A stretch of DNA of 64,000 nt from contig CANQEU010000003.1 of NCBI GenBank assembly GCA_947595635.1, positions 1 through 64,000 on the forward strand. The letters run 5' to 3'. Numbering within the stretch: the first letter of the stretch is position 1; each line of letters starts with the position of its first letter. Shown piece after piece: positions 18,666-27,910 of this stretch. The notes under the pieces were generated by a model. It made no database searches and was not told where the DNA came from. It saw only the letters and a program-made list of their open reading frames with translations. The stretch is from an uncultured Clostridia bacterium. Lineage in GTDB: Bacteria > Bacillota > Clostridia > Oscillospirales > Acutalibacteraceae. A program made the position numbers and the translations under genes.

Positions 18666-18935
18666 ATGAAAAAAAGACCTGAGTCTAATTACTCCGGAAT
18701 TATTTTTAAGCTTGCCGATGTTATGAAAGAAAAGGGATATTCAAAAAACAGGCTGTGCGTAAAATGCGGACTGCGCTTTGAAACGGTTCAGGGCTATTAC
18801 AACGGGACGATAAGCCGGGTGGATTTATACGTTCTTGCGGCAATTTGCCGAGAGCTTGGATGCAATGTTCAGGATATTATGGAATACAGCGCCGAGCACG
18901 ACAAAAATGCCCTTTCGCACTTAAATCCTAACTAA
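18666..18935 (+). CDS. Small Cro/CI-type HTH regulator
   Basis: KLADVMKEKGYSKNRLCVKCGLRFETVQGYYNGTISRVDLYVLAAICRELGCNVQDIMEY; ATG at 18666 preceded by GAGGTGG. Confidence 0.82.
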   Translation: MKKRPESNYSGIIFKLADVMKEKGYSKNRLCVKCGLRFETVQGYYNGTISRVDLYVLAAICRELGCNVQDIMEYSAEHDKNALSHLNPN

Positions 18936-19230
18936 GTCATTGGTAAGATTTTTAATACAATATCAATCTATATAAATCGCCTTCGACTGCAAGCGGCTTT
19001 TTATACGCTGAATTTTACAATGGGGCATTAATTTTCCATAAATATGAACAATCTGTTTAATTAACGCAATTTTTATGTAAATTTGCTTGCGATTTGGCGT
19101 ATTCCACTTTACATTTAATAATAAAAATGATAAAATCGTATTAATAAGGTTATAGTCCATTACTATGCCTGTAAGTCAATTCTGCTGAGTTATTTTCTTG
19201 GCGGATTATTATTAAGGAGGAATTTTACCA

Positions 19231-22200
19231 ATGTCCAGAAAAATGAAAACAATGGATGGTAACAGCGCAGCAGCTCATGTGTCATACGCATTTACTGACG
19301 TTGCGGCTATTTACCCAATTACACCGTCGTCTGTAATGGCAGACGAATCTGACAAATACGCGGCAGCCGGACGCAAAAATATCTTCGGCAGAGAGGTTCA
19401 GGTAACCGAGATGCAGTCGGAGGCAGGCGCGGCAGGCGCAGTTCACGGCTCGCTTGCGGCAGGCGCTCTCACAACAACATACACTGCTTCTCAGGGTCTG
19501 CTTCTTATGATTCCAAATATGTATAAAATCGCCGGCGAGCTCCTTCCGGGCGTTATCCACGTTTCGGCACGCGCTCTTGCAAGCCATGCTCTTTCTATCT
19601 TCGGCGACCATTCGGATATTTACGCTTGCCGTCAGACAGGCTATGCTATGCTTTGCTCAAACAGCCCGCAGGAGGTTATGGACCTTGCCGCTGTAGCTCA
19701 CCTTTCAGCAATCAAGGGCAGAGTTCCGTTTTTACACTTCTTCGACGGTTTCCGTACATCGCACGAAATACAGAAGATTGAAACATGGGACTACGACGAC
19801 CTTGCCGAGATGCTCGATTGGGACGCTGTTGAAAGGTTCCGCCGCGGAAGCCTTAACCCTGAGCACCCTGTTATGAGGGGTACCGCTCAGAACGACGATA
19901 TATTCTTCCAGGCAAGAGAGGCGTGCAACAAGTATTACGACGCAATCCCTGAGGTTGTTGTTGAATATATGAACAAGGTCAACGAAAAGTGCGGCACAGA
20001 CTACAAGCCGTTTAACTATTACGGCGCTCCAGACGCAGAGAGAGTAATAGTTGCAATGGGAAGCGTTTGCGACTGTATTGAGGAGGTTGTTGATTACCTC
20101 AACGCATCAGGCGACAAGGTAGGTCTTATTAAGGTAAGACTTTACAGACCGTTTGTTGCAGACTATATGCTTTCAGAGCTTCCAAAGACCGTTAAGACTA
20201 TCTCTGTATTGGACAGAACAAAAGAGCCCGGCTCAATAGGAGAGCCTCTGTATCTTGACGTGCTTGCCGCAATCAACGGCTCAGACTTTGCAAACGTAAC
20301 GGTTTTGACCGGACGTTACGGTCTAAGCTCAAAGGATACAACTCCGGGCGACATCGTTGCCGTATACCGCAATATGGAAGCCGACGCTCCAAAGAAGAGA
20401 TTTACTATCGGCATAGTTGACGATGTTACAAACCTTTCTCTTGAGGTAAAGGAAAATCCCGACACCACCCCGTCATGCACAAAGTCGTGCAAATTCTGGG
20501 GTCTCGGCGCGGACGGTACAGTAGGCGCAAACAAAAACTCAATCAAAATCATCGGCGACCACACCGATATGTACGCTCAGGGCTACTTCGCATACGACTC
20601 CAAAAAATCGGGCGGTCTTACGGTATCTCACCTGCGCTTCGGCTCTCAGCCGATTAAATCAACATATTACATAAGCAAGGCGGACTTTGTTGCCTGCCAC
20701 AACCCGTCTTATGTTGACAAATATGATATGGTAGACGACCTTAAAGAGGGCGGAAGCTTCCTGCTCAACTGTCCTTGGGATATAGACGAGCTTGACAAGC
20801 GCCTGCCGGGCAAGATGAAGAAGATGATTGCCGACAAAAAGATTAACTTCTATACAATAGACGGTATCGCAATAGGCAAGGAAATCGGTCTTGGCGGCAG
20901 AATCAACACGATTTTGCAGTCTGCATTCTTTAAAATCGCAGATATAATTCCTGCCGAGGACGCTAAAAAGTTTATGAAGGACGCTGCAACAAAGTCCTAT
21001 AGCAAAAAGGGTCAGGCTATTGTCGATATGAACCACACAGCTATTGAAAGAGGCGCTCAGGACGTTAAAAAGGTAGAGGTTCCGGCAAGCTGGTCATCAT
21101 GCACAGACGATTCTGAAAAGGTTGTTGTTACCGAGGGCAGACCGGAGGTTGTTGAGTATGTAAACAACATTCTCAACCCTGTAAACGCATACAAGGGAAA
21201 TCAGCTTCCTGTTTCAACCTTCCTCAACCACATCGACGGCACCGTTCCGCAGGGTACTGCCGCTTACGAAAAGAGAGGCGTTGCAGTTGACGTTCCGGAA
21301 TGGCAGTTTGAAAACTGCATTCAGTGCAACCGCTGCTCATATGTTTGTCCGCATGCGGTTATCCGTCCTGTTGCAATGACTGAGGAGGAGCTTGCAAACG
21401 CTCCGGAGGGAACAAACGCAATACCGATGATCGGCGTTCCCGACCTTAAATTCACAATGACTATTTCTACTCTCGACTGCACAGGCTGCGGCTCATGCGC
21501 TCAGGTATGTCCGGGCAAGAAGGGTGCAAAGGCTCTTGTTATGAAGCCGATCGACACTCAGCGTGCAGGTCAGAAGGTATTCAATTACGGCCTTACGCTT
21601 GACAGCAAGGATGCAGTTTCCGAAAAGTTCAAGGAAACCACCGTTAAGGGCAGCCAGTTCAAGCAGCCGCTGCTTGAGTTCTCAGGCGCTTGCGCAGGCT
21701 GCGGAGAAACACCGTATGCTAAGCTTGCAACACAGCTTTTCGGCGACAGAATGTTCATTGCAAACGCAACAGGTTGTTCATCGATTTGGGGCGGCAGCGC
21801 ACCTGCAACTCCTTATACGGTAAACAAGAAGGGCTATGGCCCTGCATGGCAGAACTCTCTGTTTGAGGACAACGCGGAGTTCGGTCTCGGTATGACTCTC
21901 GGTCAGAACGCAATCCGCGACAGACTTGCCGAGTATATAGAGAAAATCGCGCAGCTTACCGACAAGGACGACATAAAGTCAGCCTGCCAAACTTATCTTG
22001 ACACAAGAGAAGACAGCAAGGCGAACAGACCGGCTACAGACGCTCTTATAGAGAAGCTTGAATCAATTGCCGACTGCGACTGCGAGGCAGGTCAGCTTGC
22101 AAAGAAGACCCTCATCGACAAGGATTGCCTTGCAAAGAAGTCAATGTGGATATTCGGCGGCGACGGCTGGGCATACGATATCGGCTTCGGCGGTCTTGAC

Positions 22201-22797
22201 CACGTTATTGCGTCAGGAAAGAACGTGAATATACTCGTATTTGATACCGAGGTTTATTCAAACACAGGCGGTCAGGCTTCAAAGGCTACTCCGGTCGGCT
22301 CTGTTGCACAGTTTGCAGCCGCCGGTAAGAGCGTTAAGAAGAAGGATCTTGCCGCAATAGCAATGAGCTACGGCTATGTATATGTTGCTCAGGTTGCAAT
22401 GGGCGCAGACTTCAACCAGTGCATAAAGGCGTTCACAGAGGCTGAAAGCTACAACGGCCCTTCAATCATCATCGCTTACGCTCCGTGTATAAACCACGGT
22501 ATTAAGGGCGGTATGAGCATTGCTCAGCTTGAGGAGGAAAAGGCTGTTAAGGCAGGCTACTGGAACTGCTTCCGCTTTGACCCGCGTCTTGCTGACGAAG
22601 GCAAAAATCCGTTCACTCTTGACAGCAAGGCTCCGACGGAAAGCTACCGTGACTTCATTATGGGCGAGGTTCGTTACAACTCGCTTACCCGTTCCTTCCC
22701 GGAAAGAGCAGAAAAGCTCTTTGCTGAGGCTGAAGAGGGCGCTGCTAAGAAGTATGAGCATCTTGTTGCTCTTTCAAAGCAGAATGCAGAAGAATAA
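19231..22797 (+). CDS. nifJ: Pyruvate:ferredoxin (flavodoxin) oxidoreductase
   Basis: Full-length homodimeric PFOR (1188 aa); CIQCNRCSYVCPHAVI and CTGCGSCAQVCPG ferredoxin motifs; GGDGWAYDIGFGGLDHV ThDP motif. Confidence 0.97.
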   Translation: MSRKMKTMDGNSAAAHVSYAFTDVAAIYPITPSSVMADESDKYAAAGRKNIFGREVQVTEMQSEAGAAGAVHGSLAAGALTTTYTASQGLLLMIPNMYKIAGELLPGVIHVSARALASHALSIFGDHSDIYACRQTGYAMLCSNSPQEVMDLAAVAHLSAIKGRVPFLHFFDGFRTSHEIQKIETWDYDDLAEMLDWDAVERFRRGSLNPEHPVMRGTAQNDDIFFQAREACNKYYDAIPEVVVEYMNKVNEKCGTDYKPFNYYGAPDAERVIVAMGSVCDCIEEVVDYLNASGDKVGLIKVRLYRPFVADYMLSELPKTVKTISVLDRTKEPGSIGEPLYLDVLAAINGSDFANVTVLTGRYGLSSKDTTPGDIVAVYRNMEADAPKKRFTIGIVDDVTNLSLEVKENPDTTPSCTKSCKFWGLGADGTVGANKNSIKIIGDHTDMYAQGYFAYDSKKSGGLTVSHLRFGSQPIKSTYYISKADFVACHNPSYVDKYDMVDDLKEGGSFLLNCPWDIDELDKRLPGKMKKMIADKKINFYTIDGIAIGKEIGLGGRINTILQSAFFKIADIIPAEDAKKFMKDAATKSYSKKGQAIVDMNHTAIERGAQDVKKVEVPASWSSCTDDSEKVVVTEGRPEVVEYVNNILNPVNAYKGNQLPVSTFLNHIDGTVPQGTAAYEKRGVAVDVPEWQFENCIQCNRCSYVCPHAVIRPVAMTEEELANAPEGTNAIPMIGVPDLKFTMTISTLDCTGCGSCAQVCPGKKGAKALVMKPIDTQRAGQKVFNYGLTLDSKDAVSEKFKETTVKGSQFKQPLLEFSGACAGCGETPYAKLATQLFGDRMFIANATGCSSIWGGSAPATPYTVNKKGYGPAWQNSLFEDNAEFGLGMTLGQNAIRDRLAEYIEKIAQLTDKDDIKSACQTYLDTREDSKANRPATDALIEKLESIADCDCEAGQLAKKTLIDKDCLAKKSMWIFGGDGWAYDIGFGGLDHVIASGKNVNILVFDTEVYSNTGGQASKATPVGSVAQFAAAGKSVKKKDLAAIAMSYGYVYVAQVAMGADFNQCIKAFTEAESYNGPSIIIAYAPCINHGIKGGMSIAQLEEEKAVKAGYWNCFRFDPRLADEGKNPFTLDSKAPTESYRDFIMGEVRYNSLTRSFPERAEKLFAEAEEGAAKKYEHLVALSKQNAEE

Positions 22798-22821
22798 TAT
22801 TTAATTCATATTGTCTTGATT

Positions 22822-22856
22822 GCGGTTCGTATGCAAAAGCATACGAACCGCTTTTT
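22822..22856 (+). terminator. Terminator after nifJ
   Basis: Perfect 13-bp stem GCGGTTCGTATGC-aaaa-GCATACGAACCGC then TTTTT. Confidence 0.9.
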
Positions 22857-22870
22857 GTTGCAGAAAGGGA

Positions 22871-22912
22871 AGCAATATAAAATGGGTATTTAGCAATATA
22901 AAATGGGTATTT
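22871..22912. repeat. Exact 21-bp tandem duplication
   Basis: AGCAATATAAAATGGGTATTT repeated twice head to tail. Confidence 0.85.
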
Positions 22913-22941
22913 TAATTATATTATTTTGTGTGCCGGCAGAC

Positions 22942-23037
22942 TATGACCGCAGGCAGACCGCCTTACGGCGACCTGCCTGCTGCTTTAATATTATGTTATA
23001 TCAACGGAGGAGCTGACGCTCCCCCGTAAGCCCCCAC
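22942..23037. repeat. Interspersed structured repeat, family A copy 1 (96 bp)
   Basis: TATGACCGCAG...CTGCTTTAATATTATGTTATATCAACGG.GGAGCTGA.GCTCCCCCGTAA.CCCCCAC shared with 23538-23633. Confidence 0.85.
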
Positions 23038-23343
23038 TTTCTCGCTCAATAATTTATTTGATTTTAAATTCGTGCCACTGTCTGCAAAATATTGCAGGCG
23101 AATAATCAATCTTCCCTAACAGGGCAGAATGTCGAGCGCAAACTTTCCAAAGCAAGCAAAAGCTTAAAAGTAAATATCCCCCATAAACGAGAGATGTTTC
23201 CGAACGAAATAAAATGTTTCGGGGCGACTTTTGCGTAAGCAAACGAAAAGTTAAACATTGAACCGTTAATCGCGGGTGGAAGCGGAACGTCAGATAGATT
23301 TAACAAATGGTGTATAGCGGAAAGAACCAGCGGGGTTTGCAAA

Positions 23344-23459
23344 GGGATCCCCCTTTGCCTGGGGGTTGGGGATTTTTAAGGGGAAGGGCGCCGTAGCCCT
23401 TTCCCTTAAACGTCCTTTGCTTTCTTTCCCACGAGGGAAAGAAAGTGCCTGCCCGGCAC
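23344..23459. repeat. Cluster of consecutive hairpins in noncoding DNA
   Basis: CAAAGGGatccCCCTTTG; TAAGGGGAAGGGCgccgtaGCCCTTTCCCTTA; TTTCTTTCCCacgaGGGAAAGAAA; GTGCctgcccgGCAC. Confidence 0.6.
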
Positions 23460-23537
23460 GAGGGCGAAGTAGAGTTAAAATCTTATTTTTCAAAGCAAGG
23501 AAAACTTTAATTTAAAATAAAATTTATTTTTGCACCT

Positions 23538-23633
23538 TATGACCGCAGCGTTGCCGACTTACGCCGGTAACGCTGCTGCTTTAATATTATGTTATATCAA
23601 CGGGGGAGCTGAGGCTCCCCCGTAACCCCCCAC
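23538..23633. repeat. Interspersed structured repeat, family A copy 2 (96 bp)
   Basis: Same length and flanks as copy 1; stem arms replaced in compensating fashion. Confidence 0.85.
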
Positions 23634-23703
23634 CTGCTCGCAAAAAAATTTATATTAATGTCAGCTTTACGGGCGTAAAAACTAAAGCAAGCAAAATTAC
23701 TTA

Positions 23704-23820
23704 TGCGAGAATGATGAGGTGCAGGAGAAGCGAAACTCCTCCTGCAAAAAATAAAACAGTCCCGCTGCACGGCAGCGCTGACTGCGGTTCAAGGATTGCA
23801 TATGCAAAAACGCTTTTACT
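23704..23820. repeat. Interspersed structured repeat, family B copy 1
   Basis: TGCGAGAATGATGAGGTGCAGGAGAAGCGAA...CAGTCCCGCTGCACGGCAGCGCTGACTGCGGTTCAAGGATTgCAT shared with 36068-36195. Confidence 0.82.
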
Positions 23821-23827
23821 AAAGGCC

Positions 23828-23866
23828 GCGCGGCGCAGAAGAAATTGAATCTTCTGCGCCGCGCTT
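23828..23866 (-). terminator. Strong hairpin downstream of cysS
   Basis: GCGCGGCGCAGAAGA-aattgaa-TCTTCTGCGCCGCGC perfect 15-bp stem. Confidence 0.6.
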
Positions 23867-23906
23867 TAATTAAATATTAAATTCATAATAAAACAACAAG
23901 GTCACT

Positions 23907-25304
23907 TTACGCCCTGCGCCATTTAATGCCCTCCGGCGTGTCCTCGATAACTATGTTCCTTGCGTTTAGCTCATTTCTTATCGCGTCAGCCGTTGCCCAA
24001 TCCTTTTCCTTTCTTGCCTGCGCTCTTTTTGCTATAAGCTCCTCAATCTCGGCGTCATCGCCGCCGTCCGACTGAGCGCTGTTTCCGCCGTCGAGCAGAG
24101 AAAGCGACAGCACCTTGTCAAATTCGCCTATAAGATAACGCTTTTCCGCGTCGTTTAAATCCGCCTTGAGCACATCATAAAGGCTTGTTATAGCCTGAGC
24201 CGTGTTCAAATCGTTGCTCATAGCCTCGTTAAACGCATCAAGATACGGTCTGCATTTTTCCTCATCTATATCTCCGCTGTCTGACAGAGCCGATATTCTG
24301 CCGACAAGCTTTGCATAAGCCTTAGCAACATTGTCAAGGCTTTCAAAGCTAAAGGTGAGAGGCTTGCGATAATGCGACTGCAAGCAGAACATTCTGTAAA
24401 CAAGAGGGTTATACCCCTTTTCCTCAAGCAGTGAAACCGTAAGGAAATCGCCCTTGGACTTGCTCATCTTTCCCCTCGCGTCGTTTAAATGCAAAACATG
24501 GAACCAGTATTTGCACCACGGATGCCCGAGATACGCCTCGCTTTGCGCTATTTCATTCGTATGATGCGGAAATGCGTTGTCTATTCCGCCGCAGTGAATA
24601 TCAAGGTGTTCTCCAAGGTTTTTAATTGATATTGCGGAGCACTCTATATGCCAACCGGGATACCCGTAGCCCCACGGGCTTTCCCATTTAAGCTCCTGGT
24701 CGTCAAATTTAGATTTCGTGAACCAAAGAACAAAGTCAGCCTTATTTCGCTTGTTGCCGTCCTCCTCTACGCTGTCGCGCACGCCGACCGCAAGATCCTC
24801 CTCGCTTTGATTGCCGAAAACATAATAGCTTTCAAGCCTTGAGGTGTCAAAATATACGTTTCCTCCTGCCTGATACGCATAGCCCTTTTTGAGCAGTTCG
24901 TCTATCATCTCAATAAACGAATCTATACAGCCTGTCGCCGGTTCGATTATATCCGGCTTTTTGATATTAAGCTTTTTGCAGTCGTCAAAGAACGCGTCGG
25001 TGTAAAATTTTGCTATTTCGAGCACTGTTTTATGCTCTCTCTTTGCTCCTGAAAGCATTTTATCCTCGCCGGTGTCGCCGTCGCTTGAAAGGTGTCCTAC
25101 ATCGGTAATATTCATTGCCCTTGTAACATCGTAGCCGAGAAAGCGCAGCTGCTTTTCAAGAATATCCTCCATTATGTATGTGCGCAGGTTGCCTATGTGC
25201 GCATAGTGATATACCGTCGGTCCGCAGGTATACATTTTTACCTTGCCCTGCTCATACGGTATAAACTCCTGCTTTGTCTGTCCCAGCGTGTTATATAGCT
25301 GCAT
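23907..25304 (-). CDS. cysS: Cysteinyl-tRNA synthetase
   Basis: MYTCGPTVYHYAHIGNLRTYI; GWHIECSAIS; KMSKSKGDF. Confidence 0.97.
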   Translation of the reverse strand: MQLYNTLGQTKQEFIPYEQGKVKMYTCGPTVYHYAHIGNLRTYIMEDILEKQLRFLGYDVTRAMNITDVGHLSSDGDTGEDKMLSGAKREHKTVLEIAKFYTDAFFDDCKKLNIKKPDIIEPATGCIDSFIEMIDELLKKGYAYQAGGNVYFDTSRLESYYVFGNQSEEDLAVGVRDSVEEDGNKRNKADFVLWFTKSKFDDQELKWESPWGYGYPGWHIECSAISIKNLGEHLDIHCGGIDNAFPHHTNEIAQSEAYLGHPWCKYWFHVLHLNDARGKMSKSKGDFLTVSLLEEKGYNPLVYRMFCLQSHYRKPLTFSFESLDNVAKAYAKLVGRISALSDSGDIDEEKCRPYLDAFNEAMSNDLNTAQAITSLYDVLKADLNDAEKRYLIGEFDKVLSLSLLDGGNSAQSDGGDDAEIEELIAKRAQARKEKDWATADAIRNELNARNIVIEDTPEGIKWRRA

Positions 25305-25373
25305 AACATATCTCCCTTTAATAACAAGTCTTTTAATAATGCCGATTTAATCGCCTGTGCGCCGTTCGGTGCT

Positions 25374-25943
25374 TTATTTTTGCTTTATAAATTCAATGTT
25401 TTCCTTTATATATATTGCGCCGGAGATGACCGTAAGAATTACCGAAATCCATATTAACACCCGAACCGTCACATCAACGGCGAATGCCCCGACGCCGCCA
25501 AGCTGTAACAGCTCAAGCAAATACTTAAGCAGCAGTGTGGCTATAATCGCCGCAATTTGACTTACCGTCTTAGCCTTGCCCCACATATTTGCGGCAACTA
25601 CCTTTCCGCCCGACGCGGCGACAAGCCTTATAGACGTCACAGCAAATTCTCTGAACAAAACTATTATAATCGGAACACAGCCTATATAGCCAAGCTGTAT
25701 AAAGCACAGAAACGCCGAAATAACCAGAATTTTATCCGCAAGCGGGTCGGCAAATTTCCCAAACGAGGTTATCTGATTATTCTTTCTTGCAAGTCTGCCG
25801 TCAAAATAGTCTGTTATCGAGGCGGCGGAAAAAAGAACCGCCGCAATCAAAAGCCTGTGCGGAATAAATTCGAAAAGCAGTACCGCAACAAAAAAAGGCA
25901 CAAGAATTATTCTTAATATAGTAAGCTTATTTGGAGTGTTCAT
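25374..25943 (-). CDS. pgsA: CDP-diacylglycerol--glycerol-3-phosphate 3-phosphatidyltransferase
   Basis: NTPNKLTILRIILVPFFV; DYFDGRLARKNNQITSFGKFADPLADK CDP-alcohol phosphatidyltransferase motif. Confidence 0.93.
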   Translation of the reverse strand: MNTPNKLTILRIILVPFFVAVLLFEFIPHRLLIAAVLFSAASITDYFDGRLARKNNQITSFGKFADPLADKILVISAFLCFIQLGYIGCVPIIIVLFREFAVTSIRLVAASGGKVVAANMWGKAKTVSQIAAIIATLLLKYLLELLQLGGVGAFAVDVTVRVLIWISVILTVISGAIYIKENIEFIKQK

Positions 25944-25962
25944 ATAATTCCCCGATTTCTTT

Positions 25963-27294
25963 TTATTGCTCCATAATTCCTATTGGGTCGCAGGCAAGAC
26001 AATCTTCTATTCTGACCCTTACAAGCTCGCCCTCCCGAGGTGCTCTTCCGTCGGACGTGAAAAAGATTTTTCCGTCAACATCAGGAGCGTCCGCCGCGCT
26101 TCTGCCAAAATAGCATTCTGCATAGCGGTCGAAGCCCTCAACAAGCACCTCTACGGTCTTTCCCTTAAGCCCTTGACAATAATCATACATTATGCCCTGC
26201 TGCTGCTCCATAATTATGTCCTGCCGGCGCAGCTTAACGGCCTCGTCAATCTGATTTTCCATCAAGGCGGCTGCGGTGCCCTCCTCCTGAGAATAAGCAA
26301 AACAGCCAAGACGCTCAAACCTTACGCTGTCAACAAAGTCTGACAGCTCCTCAAAATCATCTTCGCTTTCGCCCGGAAAGCCTGTCATAAGGGTAGTCCT
26401 GAGAACAACTCCCGGTATCTTTTCTCTTATCTTCTTTATAAGCGACTCAAGCCATTTTCTGTCGCCTGTGCGGTTCATCGCCTTTAAAACGCTTTCGCTG
26501 CAATGCTGAATAGGAATATCTATGTAATTAAGTATTTTATCATTTTCAGCTATCGTGTCAAGCAAATCATCGGTGATTCTGTCGGGATAACAATAAAGCA
26601 GCCTTATCCATTTTATTCCGTCTATCTTGACAAGCTCCTTCAAAAGTCTGTCAAGCGACGGCTTGCCGTAAATATCCTCGCCGTATCTTGTAGTATCCTG
26701 AGCAATTATAATAAGCTCCTTTACGCCGTTTTCGGCAAGACGTTTTGCCTCGTCTAAAAGCTTTTCAATCTCTCGGCTGCGAAAACGACCCCTTATTAGC
26801 GGTATCGCGCAGTAGCTGCAGCAGTTGTCACAGCCCTCAGATATTTTTAAATAAGCATAATAAAACGGCGTGCTTTGCAGCCTGCCGCCCTCAAGCGGAA
26901 GGCAGAGCTTATCGGGAAATGCCGTTTTCTTTTTTCCGTTTAAAACATCCCTGACAGTTTCGGCTATATTTGCGTTATCGCCGATTCCGACGACCGCGTC
27001 TACCTCATAAAGCTCCCTCATTACCTCGTCCTTATATCTCTGCGCAAGACAGCCGGTAACTATGATAGCCTTGAGCTTGCCCTCTTTTTTCAGCTCGGCA
27101 AGCTCCAATATTTCGTCAATGCTCTCCTGCTTTGCCTGCTCGATAAAGCCGCAGGTGTTTACTATAGCAACATCGGCAAGCGAAGCCTCGTTTACTATCT
27201 GATAGCCTGCCTGCCGCAGAGTGAACAGAAGCATCTCGGCGTCGACCTGATTTTTTGCACAGCCAAGACTGACCATACCTATTTTTATCGGCAT
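25963..27294 (-). CDS. rimO: Ribosomal protein S12 methylthiotransferase
   Basis: MVSLGCAKNQVDAE; radical SAM KISEGCDNCCSYCAIPLIRGRFRSR; TRAM-like C-terminus. Confidence 0.94.
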   Translation of the reverse strand: MPIKIGMVSLGCAKNQVDAEMLLFTLRQAGYQIVNEASLADVAIVNTCGFIEQAKQESIDEILELAELKKEGKLKAIIVTGCLAQRYKDEVMRELYEVDAVVGIGDNANIAETVRDVLNGKKKTAFPDKLCLPLEGGRLQSTPFYYAYLKISEGCDNCCSYCAIPLIRGRFRSREIEKLLDEAKRLAENGVKELIIIAQDTTRYGEDIYGKPSLDRLLKELVKIDGIKWIRLLYCYPDRITDDLLDTIAENDKILNYIDIPIQHCSESVLKAMNRTGDRKWLESLIKKIREKIPGVVLRTTLMTGFPGESEDDFEELSDFVDSVRFERLGCFAYSQEEGTAAALMENQIDEAVKLRRQDIIMEQQQGIMYDYCQGLKGKTVEVLVEGFDRYAECYFGRSAADAPDVDGKIFFTSDGRAPREGELVRVRIEDCLACDPIGIMEQ

Positions 27295-27298
27295 ATTA

Positions 27299-27910
27299 TC
27301 AATACTCCTCTTCGGTGTATTCCTCTAAAACGGCGTGTATATCGCTCCAGCTGTACCCCATCCTTTGCAGTGCTCCAACCGTTTTTTTCACACCCTTTTC
27401 ATCGTTTAGATACCTTGCATATTTTCTCTCGACTAAAGACCTTATATTTTCCTTCGGGTCAAATTCAAGCTCCTGCAAAACATCATCTATTATATCGCTC
27501 TCAACGCCCTTTTCAAACAGCTTTTGCTTTACGCCTCTTAAAGACAGGTGCTTTATATTTACAAGCTGTTCCGCATAATGTCTGGCAAAGCGCTCGTCGT
27601 CGATAAAGCCGAGCTCCTCCATTTTTTCAACGGCATATTCCGCCGCAGACTCGTCCTGAGTTCTTTTTAGCTTTATTAGAAGCTCCTTTTTTGTGTGATC
27701 CCGAAATCCGAGAAGATAAAGCGCCTTTTCCTTTGCCCTTCTATGCTCCGATTCAATAACAAGACGGTGAAGCTGCCCGTCGTCAAGGCTTACCCCCCTG
27801 CGTATTCCCTGTTCGAGCAAGACCCTGCTGTCAAGGGTAAACGCAAGCTCGCCGTCTATGTATAAATCGCTTAAATATTTTTTCTTTTTTACAACATCGG
27901 TGACCTGCAT
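27299..27910 (-). CDS. recX: Regulatory protein RecX
   Basis: RecX helical repeats (DHTKKELLIKLKR; IDDERFARHYAEQL); translationally coupled to recA. Confidence 0.88.
   Translation of the reverse strand: MQVTDVVKKKKYLSDLYIDGELAFTLDSRVLLEQGIRRGVSLDDGQLHRLVIESEHRRAKEKALYLLGFRDHTKKELLIKLKRTQDESAAEYAVEKMEELGFIDDERFARHYAEQLVNIKHLSLRGVKQKLFEKGVESDIIDDVLQELEFDPKENIRSLVERKYARYLNDEKGVKKTVGALQRMGYSWSDIHAVLEEYTEEEY

Noticed and set aside
23054-23493. Minus-strand ORFs of 62-78 aa between nifJ and cysS
   Set aside because: Overlap hairpin repeats and low-complexity sequence; no RBS or family signal.
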